Positions 10,123-16,926 of a stretch of 16,926 bases of DNA are shown here, piece after piece (positions within the stretch are counted from its first letter, which is position 1; the number at the start of each line of letters is the position of its first letter). Both the position numbers and the translations under genes were made by a program. Location: NCBI GenBank assembly GCA_000697335.1, contig JNEM01017047.1, positions 1 to 16,926 of the forward strand. The letters are read 5' to 3'. The DNA comes from Conidiobolus incongruus B7586. Taxonomy: Eukaryota; Entomophthoromycota; Entomophthoromycetes; Entomophthorales; Conidiobolaceae. A model generated the notes under the pieces. That model saw nothing but the letters and a program-made list of their open reading frames with translations, was not told the origin of the DNA and ran no database searches.

Positions 10123-10155
10123 CAAAAAATTCCAATTATTAAAAATATAGAGTAA
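10123..10155 (-). repeat. Right terminal inverted repeat of older mariner
   Basis: Read on the minus strand it begins TTACTCTATATTTTTAATAA and continues TTGGAATTTTTTG. It is nearly identical to the end of the second copy (TTACTCTGTATTTTTAATAA) and an imperfect inverse of 8855-8887. A TA dinucleotide follows at 10156-10157. Confidence 0.85.
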
Positions 10156-10157
10156 TA

Positions 10158-11701
10158 TTAATATTATATTAAATAAATAATTTTGTAAAATTAACAATAT
10201 ATTAAAATTTAAATATAGAAAATTCATTCACCTATTCAGAATAAAATAACACCTACAAGATCCAAACTTATGCTCCCAAAAGGAAACACTTAAGCAGAGT
10301 ACCATATTAACTACTCTTCCAAACTATCTTGATAAATATTTTAATTATATTTTTAGCAATTGTATAAAATTTAGTATTTAACTCATATTGAGCTAATATT
10401 TTATTTTTTTTCCCTATATTTATTGCTGGATATAATATAGCAAATATTTCAACGATCACAATGATCATGTTACAATATATTAATCAATCAAATCAATATT
10501 GGTTATTAATTTAACAAAATTCTATAGATTGCTTAATCTTTGATATTTATGAGATTCTGTTAATTGGTACTATGTAAATGAAAAATATGCTTAATTGGAT
10601 TTGAATGGACTAAATTTTTTGTATCAATTTATTTACAAGTGTTAATTATATTTTATTTTTGATCAATTCAATTTTCTTGAAAACCCAATAATGTTGTCCA
10701 TTATATAACTTTTTAGTTTAGTTAAGATATATCATATATATCCTTTTTCTTTATTGTTTCTTTAATTATATCCAGTGATTGATATAAACCCTAGAATTTA
10801 ATCAAGTGATTTTTGAATTCATAATATATTTGGTCAAATGGTTAAAACACATAAAATATATGATTAAAAATGCTGATTTCAATAGATATCCCATTTGTAA
10901 AATCACATATATAATGTTTAATAGAATATTAAAATAGCATCTATATTTAATTGAGAATATTATAATTCATTAAAAAATTCTCAAAAATATTTATCACAAA
11001 TCATTTGTATATTGATCAAACTAATATTGAACAAGAAAAATTAAATTGATTTTGATTCGACTATTATACAATATAGCATATTGATCGGAGTTAATTGAAA
11101 TAATAGATGAAAAATATATATATAACATATAGTTCTATACAGATATCTTTAATTTACCTTGTTAAAGTATATTATTCAATTTGAAATTAGTTATGAAATA
11201 TTATTGAAAAATATATTATCCCGAAATACAATACAATTTCTGATGAAAAAATTCCCAGTTTACTAATTTAATATTTTTATAAATTTGTAAATATTCAATT
11301 GAAATTAGATTGAATTAAGAATTTCAAAATCGATTGAAACCAGTATTTTCAAATGTTAATATAGTAATTACATATTTATCAATTATAGATATTCCTAGGA
11401 GTTTTTATTCGTTGAAATCAATCATATTGTCTATTAGATTAAAATTAGATGAGTAACATGATAATATACTAAAAATTGCTAATAAGACAAACAATCTCGA
11501 GTTAATGAATTATCCCATAACTTGAATCATATATTAAATTCATTTAAATTTTACCGATAATTCCAAACAATTCAATTTATCAAAAATATAAAGAAATATT
11601 AATAATTATTAAAAAACCAATTAATCATATTAAAATTAATTATTAAAGCATCACTTAGAAATTATCGTAGTATATATTTTAAGCGATTATATTCTGTGAA
11701 A
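10158..11701. other. AT-rich intergenic region upstream of TRM10
   Basis: About 1.5 kb with no gene I can support. A GC-richer patch at about 10229-10330, just outside the mariner element, carries a 43-codon open frame (10250-10378, no ATG) whose residues look less AT-driven than usual; it is discussed as a finding. The rest is A/T-dominated and should include the TRM10 promoter. Confidence 0.5.
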
Positions 11702-12814
11702 ATGAGTGATTTAACTAACGATTCCAACAAGGTTATTACTCCCTCTGTTGACACCAATACCAATTCCCAAGAAACATCCCAACCCAATGGCAATGCCACA
11801 ATAGCTAAAGAAATTCAAGAAAATGATAAAGCTTCCAAAGTTCGATACCTCCCAGAATTAGATCCCTCAGTGGATACTACAGGTATGAGCAAACGCCAAA
11901 TCAAAAAATTACGAAAAACCCTACAATACGAGCAAACCAAAGCTGAATGGAAGAAAGAATTACGCGCTCGTGAGAAGGCAAAGCGCGCTAAGAAACGAGA
12001 AATGTACGAGAGTGGCGAGTTGCCACTACCGCCAAAGCCTAAAAAAATTGAGCAAATTGCCAGTGGTGTCAATGTAGTCATGGATATGGACTTTGAGGAT
12101 TTGATGTTAGATAAGGAAGTCAAGAGTGTAGTACAACAGATCGGTAGGTCGTACGCTGCCAACAAACGTACTACGACACCTGTGCATATCAAAATGACTG
12201 GAGTCGGACCCAAGGTTGATAAATTAATGGGACAATTGTTGAGAGATTATAAAAATTGGAAGATGTTTGACTATCACACTGAAAATTTTGTAGATGTTGT
12301 GGATAAAGAAAAATTAGTGTATTTAACAGCGGATTCTGATAATGTTATTAAGGATTTGGAAGTAGGTAAATATTATATTATTGGAGGGATTGTGGATAAG
12401 AATCGCCATAAGGTAATCACATCTTAATTATTGTGGTCCTTTTTCGCTCACTTATTGATTTTTTAGAATCTCACCCTTAACAAAGCTCGAAAACTAGGAA
12501 TTCAAACAGCACAATTACCCATTAGCGAGTATGTGAAGCTGAGTCAACGTAAAGTGTTGGCGGTAAATCATGTTTTTGAAATTCTCGTAGAGTTTTTGCA
12601 ATGCAAGGACTGGAAGCAAGCGTTTGAGAAGGTTATCCCCCAAAGGAAATTGGACCACCAGAGCACTGAAAATGTGTCGCAAGAGGATGGAGAACATGGA
12701 TCATTGAAAGAGAATGAAGGTCAGGACGAAGATCAAGAGGTTGAGACAAAAGATCCAAAAGTATTAGAAGATCTAAATGTTGACACCAATACTTCTAACT
12801 CCGATCAAGCTTAA
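11702..12814 (+). CDS. TRM10: tRNA (guanine(9)-N1)-methyltransferase, Trm10 family (two exons, 352 aa)
   Basis: Exons 11702-12412 and 12467-12814 flank a 54-nt GTAATC...TTTTAG intron in phase 0. The product is a SPOUT-fold enzyme that methylates N1 of purine-9 in tRNA using S-adenosylmethionine. The order is typical: acidic/Asn-rich leader (1-60), Lys/Arg-rich helix (62-100), then the SPOUT domain from about 120. It closely resembles yeast Trm10 as I recall it: YLTAD (207-211), [14 protein letters not shown] (224-237, including the conserved Asp232), then [19 protein letters not shown] (240-258) and VIPQRKLD (293-300), spanning the intron junction. Beyond about 303 lies an acidic Glu/Asp/Gln-rich tail, variable in the family. 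The frame is open two codons upstream to a GTG, but the ATG at 11702 is the natural eukaryotic start. The gene converges on the integrase-derived gene 217 nt downstream. Identification is firm; choice between m1G9 and m1A9 substrate is not visible. Confidence 0.93.
12413..12466 (+). other. TRM10 intron
   Basis: A 54-nt phase-0 intron with donor GTAATC and acceptor TTTTAG. It splits the conserved segment between the IVDKNRHK motif and the following LTLNKAR helix. Reading through it gives an in-frame stop after VITS, and splicing restores the family sequence exactly. Confidence 0.9.
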
Positions 12815-13031
12815 AATTCGTAAAAACCTCTTAATCAATCTTATATTTTGTCAAAAATCATGAAAGACCAATCATCGAAATATAAATTAGTATATCCATA
12901 CCTATTAATTTATTCAATAATAGATATTAATACAAATAAATTTTTAAAATTACTTTAATTTTTTATTTGTTCAATTTGATAAATGATAAATTCCCAAAAA
13001 ATAATGATTAAGTATGAAATAAAATATAACT

Positions 13032-14237
13032 TTAAACTTGCCACCTCTCAATCATTTGCAAAGGACTTAGGGTATGATCGTGATGTGGTAATCGATTTAG
13101 ATGCATCTTCACTTCCAATAAGTATTTGTGCCAATCCCGAAGTTCATCTCCACATACTAATCTCAGTCCGTATAATATGAGATCGCCATAGGAGTCCCCC
13201 CTTCCTCTTTGGAGTAAATCCACAAGTTGGAAATTGATACCACGTTGGCTCATCTGATCATTGATTGCAATGTGACTTAATAAAGGAATTTGGTTGGCAA
13301 TAATAGTGGTAGGAGTACCCCAACGTTTGAAAATGTTATCGAGTACTCGAATGATTTGGTCTGGATCGGTAACAGCAAGCGACAAAGCTTCGACGAATCC
13401 TGTAGCCGTGTCGACGACCATTAGCAAGTGTTTGGGACTTTCAGGTGTTGTTAGTTCAGCAATGTCTAGTTCCACTTCGTTCCAGGGTCGTGGACCCCCG
13501 GGCGACTGAACATCTGGGGAGGAGGCATTGTCCTTCACGCTGGAGGGCTTCTCATCCAACGCAGTGTCGTTAATCGGCGAACTTGCACTTGGGGTGTGAC
13601 CCTCAGACCTGTGAGGGATGAAATCGGGTTGGTGAAAAATTGCGTCAGGTGAACACTCCACGGATTTTGATAATTTGCTAACGACTTCCGATCCCCTGGG
13701 TCTACTATCCGAAGGAGATTTGAGTTCTTTCGTCTTTGAAGGTAGTCTTAAAACCTCTCCACTCCTATCACTCTTAGGCGACTGTTTCAAATTTGGCTTA
13801 CCCTCTCTGGTCTTCAATTTATTCGCTTTATTCCTATTCAAAAAAGTCTTGCTTTCATGCAAAGCCAAACTCCTACACAATTTACAATTTATAATAACTT
13901 CTTGAGTGATATTCGTCAACCTCAATACATAATATTTTTCAGCTATTAGGTCCACAGTTTTTCTATATCCTAAATGTCGCTCCTCTCGCATCTCATGAGT
14001 CTCTTTAACTAGTTTGTAGGCGTCTTCGGCTTTCACAACCTCTCGCGGCTTCGTATGGTTCCTAACAGGTTTGTGGTAGAGTTTGCCATTTTGAATGATG
14101 AATTTGGAGACGTTGTCCCGAATGCTAGGCTTATCTATGGTTGGAGAAACGATTGTATCCAAGGAAGAATCTTTGGACTCCGAAGGGTTTAAATTTTTTA
14201 AGTATTGATAATATTTTTCGTAGAGTTGATTATCCAT
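13032..14237 (-). CDS. Integrase-derived protein (H2C2 zinc finger plus rve-like core), 401 aa
   Basis: A single continuous frame encodes a protein built like a Ty3/gypsy-type or related (GIN1/KRBA2, Ginger) integrase. From the N-terminus: a short unique region and an F-I-I-x-NGKLYHKP lead-in (about 46-57); an H2C2 zinc-binding module with His81, His88, Cys118 and Cys121; a long Ser/Pro/Lys-rich linker (about 123-250) that is unusual for the family; then an RNase-H-fold integrase-like region (about 252-345) and the usual end segment (about 365-401, LNRLPHHDHTLSPLQMIERW). No long terminal repeats, reverse transcriptase, protease or capsid frame are seen around it. It therefore looks like a lone integrase gene, either an isolated fossil or a host-adopted copy. 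The frame looks whole, but the core is degenerate compared with active integrases. It is markedly richer in G/C than the rest of the window. It starts at the first in-frame ATG after AT-only sequence. Confidence 0.75.
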   Translation of the reverse strand: MDNQLYEKYYQYLKNLNPSESKDSSLDTIVSPTIDKPSIRDNVSKFIIQNGKLYHKPVRNHTKPREVVKAEDAYKLVKETHEMREERHLGYRKTVDLIAEKYYVLRLTNITQEVIINCKLCRSLALHESKTFLNRNKANKLKTREGKPNLKQSPKSDRSGEVLRLPSKTKELKSPSDSRPRGSEVVSKLSKSVECSPDAIFHQPDFIPHRSEGHTPSASSPINDTALDEKPSSVKDNASSPDVQSPGGPRPWNEVELDIAELTTPESPKHLLMVVDTATGFVEALSLAVTDPDQIIRVLDNIFKRWGTPTTIIANQIPLLSHIAINDQMSQRGINFQLVDLLQRGRGDSYGDLILYGLRLVCGDELRDWHKYLLEVKMHLNRLPHHDHTLSPLQMIERWQV

Positions 14238-16355
14238 AATGATATTATAACATTCAATTAATTAATTTTTTATATTTAAAATTATTCAAATTTTATATGG
14301 AATTTCAAAAATTTAATATAATATGTAATTTAAATTTGATTGAGTTTATTATTATCATCATTTATTATGGGAACTTTAGGAGAATATTGAGAATTATAAA
14401 TCAAATTTTCTAATTTGGAAAAAATCGTATGTGAAATTTAATTACGTTTATTTTCAAGTGTGATTTAATCAACAAATTGAATCAGGAAAAATACATTGGT
14501 GTCTCTTTGGTTTTGATATATAAAATTAATATGAGCCATATTTTAGTATATATTATTTTATTATTAAATTTTATTTTATTAATTTTAAATGATCATATAA
14601 TACATACTCTTCTGCAAAACGATTTGATAATGAATTATATTGAATATCATTTTATATTGATTTGAATTAATTTTTTGCATATATTTATCAGATATATTGG
14701 ATTCCTAAAAACATTCATTATCTATTTGACTTGTAGAGCAATTTTGATTCGATTTTACTTGAACAAAAAGTAATATCTTCAATTTCTTTTCATTGAATAA
14801 TTGACCAAGGATCAGATTGTAATATTATATATTTTCAAATATTAAAATAAAATTGATGAATTGACTCTATTTCTTATTGGTATCTTTGATATTTGTAATT
14901 AATATCCCCAATTTTAATCCTATATCAATAAAATTTGTCATTTATTCATATCTCTTAATCAATGTGACACTATAGAAATATGGTATTTAACTTTGTAAGC
15001 AACCAATTTGATTTGAACAGTTAAAATTGAGTTTTTGATTAAAAAATCTAAATATTGATCAAAACTGTTAAATCAAAGAGTAATTTTGATCATTTCAAAA
15101 ATACTAAAAAATAATGTAGTAATAATGATTATTAGTATATTTTTGATATATACTATTATTTTTTCAATCGATAAAATAATTTATAACTATTCACCTCAAA
15201 TGCTTGTTTCTAGTTTATTCACTGTATTAATTTATCATTTTAATTCAGAATTTTACTAAATTGTTTAATAAAATCACATAACATGGCTCAAAATATTATT
15301 TTTTGTGTATATTTCATGTAGATATATATATATATAGAAGGATATTCTATAGGTCATTGAGTTGCTTTTAAACACTATATTATAGTTTTATTTCATCTTT
15401 AAATAATGATTTCAAATAAATACTTCCAAATAGTAGAATAATATAATTCAATCGTTAACCATTTGATTTCTTGAAATTTAATTAAAATACTCGAAATCTA
15501 GAATATTTTGAAAGATTTAATATAATGTTATTATGCCATTTTAACATTAAATATGTCCAAAACTCATTCAAAATATAGCTATATAATTTCATAAAGATGT
15601 GTTGTTAATTTTATTTATTATTTGATATATTCTGACGAATACTGTGTAAATAAGTAATATCTAGGATAAGTAACTCAGTTATTCTTTATATTTTTCTTTT
15701 TTTGTCATTTTTATATAAAGTAATATATGGCATATATATAATATATTTTAGGATAGTGTAAGACCAAGGTTAATCTGTAATTAAATTTTAAACTAGTAAT
15801 TACTAAAATTACTTGGTTTAATTTCTAATTTTAAATAATAAATTAATCCTTTATACCTTATATAATATCAAAATTTAATTATATATTTGATAGTTTTATT
15901 ATGCTTTCTATATTACTTCAGAATTTAAATAATAAAATAATTTAAAATTAGAGTTTAATATAAATAATGATATAAATTTAGAACATAATAAACAATATAA
16001 AATTAATTTTTTTTTTATTTATAATTCTTTATTATATTTTGGATAATTTATTATTATTTAGAGAATTTTTTATTATAAATTATTATTTATTATTTAAAAA
16101 CTCATTTAACTTACATATCTTAATTTTGTTTTTTATTAATTATTTAAAATTATTAATTATTTTAAAATTTTATATTTTATAAATATTTTACAAATAGAAC
16201 TATATTATTTATTTATAATAAAAATATTAATATTTTGTTAATTTAAAGCTAAATATTAAATTTATTATTTATTGATTTATATTTATAAATAAAATAAGGT
16301 ATTATTTTTTATTATAATCACTTTGAATAATTAACTATCATTTATAAATAAGCTA
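14238..16355. other. AT-rich intergenic region
   Basis: About 2.1 kb with no gene. The open frame at 14477-14665 is Ile/Leu/Asn/Tyr-rich and looks like chance in AT-only DNA. From about 15950 to 16350 the sequence is essentially only A and T, more extreme than the rest, and could be a very old, unrecognisable repeat. A hairpin at 15007-15077 is listed separately. The TA at 16354-16355 is the target dinucleotide bordering the mariner copy. Confidence 0.5.
15007..15077. repeat. Inverted repeat (stem 15-16 nt)
   Basis: TTTGATTTGAACAGTT at 15007-15022 is inverted at 15063-15077 as AACTGTTAAATCAAA, with one base unpaired and about 40 nt between arms. The arms contain several G:C pairs, so it is somewhat better than random AT folding. 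A second small AT palindrome (TAGTATAT/ATATACTA) follows at about 15133-15155. No protein-coding or transposon context is visible; chance is possible. Confidence 0.35.
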
Positions 16356-16388
16356 TTACTCTGTATTTTTAATAATGGGAATTTTTTG
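16356..16388 (+). repeat. Terminal inverted repeat of younger mariner
   Basis: TTACTCTGTATTTTTAATAA followed by TGGGAATTTTTTG. It matches both ends of the copy at 8855-10155 and defines the family end as TTAC plus a conserved TGGGAA-T6 block about 20 nt in. Confidence 0.85.
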
Positions 16389-16482
16389 CAATTAAAAATA
16401 AATAAACATTTGAATATATGATATATAAAAATAAATATATAATATAAATTTAATAGTTTCTTTTATTATTAATAACTTTTTG

Positions 16483-16926
16483 CTATACTTTTGGCAAACT
16501 TCTAACACCTAAAAAACAGTTCTTTTTATTAAGGACTGAAATTTGATGTTTCACAAACCAATTAAATTTTCCTGCAGAAATTTTCTTTCCTGCAAGCTGG
16601 TTTTTTAATTGCCTAAAGCAATTATAATCACATAGGTTATAATCAGGGGAATATACTGGATGTGGTAGTTCTTTCCAGTTATTTTTAATTAGAAAGTTTT
16701 TTACAGCTTTAGATCTATGTATTTTGCAATTATCATGCAAAATAATAGGTTTTCTCAAATTATATTGAGAACACCAATTAGAAATACTTTTATTTAAAAA
16801 AGCAATATATAGTTTACTATTAATTGATTTTCCTTCAGGAACTAAATAAGAATAGCATATATCATTATAATCCATTGCAATAATTAACATTCACTTATTA
16901 ACAAAGTGCTTATTTAAAGGGATTTG
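16483..16926 (-). pseudogene. Mariner transposase, C-terminal fragment
   Basis: From 16890 down to the TAG at 16483-16485 the frame is open for 135 codons. It encodes the C-terminal half of a mariner (Tc1/mariner, DDE) transposase, the enzyme that cuts and pastes the element. Visible motifs are HDN with the second catalytic Asp (Asp53 of the open stretch) and YSPDYNLCDY with the third (Asp88). Exactly 34 residues separate them, the D34D spacing of true mariners, and FRQLKNQLAGKK follows as expected. Upstream the frame continues to the window edge (…KHFVNK) but is crossed by one TGA at 16891-16893, immediately before the Met. A CGA-to-TGA change would explain it, in keeping with the transition bias of this family here. 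The first catalytic Asp lies outside the window. With this stop the copy is probably non-autonomous. Confidence 0.85.

Larger units (their letters stand above)
8853..10157 (+). mobile_element. Decayed full-length mariner transposon (older copy)
   Basis: A 1.3-kb Tc1/mariner element at 8855-10155 flanked by TA (8853-8854 and 10156-10157), the known target duplication. Its ends are imperfect inverted repeats of about 33 nt beginning TTAC. The right 570 nt (9587-10155) aligns end to end, with small gaps, to the minus-strand element at 16356-16926, which still encodes part of a mariner transposase. Here the reading frame is destroyed: stops are frequent and almost every G/C of the better copy has become A/T by transition. 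The left 730 nt has no counterpart inside the window and should be the decayed 5' half of the transposase gene. The length fits the usual 1.3-kb mariner. It sits between QTRT2 and TRM10 and interrupts neither. Confidence 0.85.
16356..16926 (-). mobile_element. Mariner transposon, 3' part (younger copy), runs off the window end
   Basis: The outer end at 16356 starts TTACTCTGTATTTTTAATAA and is bordered by TA at 16354-16355. It is nearly identical to the right end of the older copy at 8853-10157, but lies in the opposite orientation. It contains about 127 nt of noncoding 3' sequence and then the 3' part of a D34D mariner transposase gene. The 5' half lies beyond the window. Compared with the older copy it keeps far more G and C and a readable transposase frame, so it is younger or less mutated. 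Confidence 0.88.

Noticed and set aside
11696-11698. GTG two codons upstream as the TRM10 start
   Set aside because: Non-ATG initiation is unlikely in a eukaryotic nuclear gene when an ATG lies in frame at 11702.
11815-12213. 132-codon minus-strand frame across TRM10 exon 1
   Set aside because: It is a shadow of a strongly supported conserved gene on the plus strand.
13294-13905. Plus-strand open frames opposite the integrase-derived gene (13294-13509 and 13675-13905)
   Set aside because: They are antisense shadows of a GC-rich coding region and have no recognisable protein features.
14477-14665. 62-codon plus-strand frame upstream of the integrase-derived gene
   Set aside because: Same AT-driven composition, with no motif and no GC rise.
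1-16926. tRNA, rRNA or CRISPR features
   Set aside because: No B-box-like GGTTCGAATCC, conserved rRNA segment or regularly spaced repeat array was seen on reading either strand. Covariance-model searches were not possible.

Overview
The window is eukaryotic nuclear DNA with extremely AT-rich intergenic space and islands of clearly higher GC that coincide with genes. Two genes carry short spliceosomal introns of 49-54 nt with GTAA/GTAT donors and TAG or CAG acceptors. The content is a rhodopsin-type (class A) seven-helix receptor, a queuine tRNA-ribosyltransferase accessory subunit, a Trm10-type tRNA methyltransferase, an integrase-derived gene and mariner transposons. Together with the low GC and tiny introns, this points to an early-diverging fungus. 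An Entomophthorales/Conidiobolus-like species is my best guess, because class A receptor-like proteins are, as I recall, annotated there and are not typical of Dikarya. This assignment is inference; another AT-rich protist or fungus is possible.

Layout: 1-2040 AT-rich spacer; 2041-2985 (+) single-exon receptor; 2986-4265 spacer; 4266-4508 (-) small secreted protein; 4509-6864 long spacer; 6865-8422 (+) seven-exon QTRT2; 8423-8852 spacer; 8853-10157 decayed mariner copy, both ends visible, flanked by TA; 10158-11701 spacer with one GC-richer patch; 11702-12814 (+) two-exon TRM10; 13032-14237 (-) integrase-derived gene convergent with TRM10; 14238-16355 AT-rich spacer; 16356 to the window end, 3' part of a younger mariner copy on the minus strand.

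The genes do not form an operon or cluster. QTRT2 and TRM10 both act on tRNA (queuosine at position 34; m1G/m1A at position 9), but they lie about 3.3 kb apart with a transposon between them, so their proximity is probably coincidental. The clearest genome-scale signal is the pair of mariner copies. Aligned directly, the older copy has lost nearly all its G and C by C-to-T/G-to-A transitions, which shows how sequence here decays to AT. I did not find a clearly new multi-gene system. The best candidates for follow-up are the receptor, the integrase-derived gene with its anomalous base composition, and the transition-biased mariner relic.
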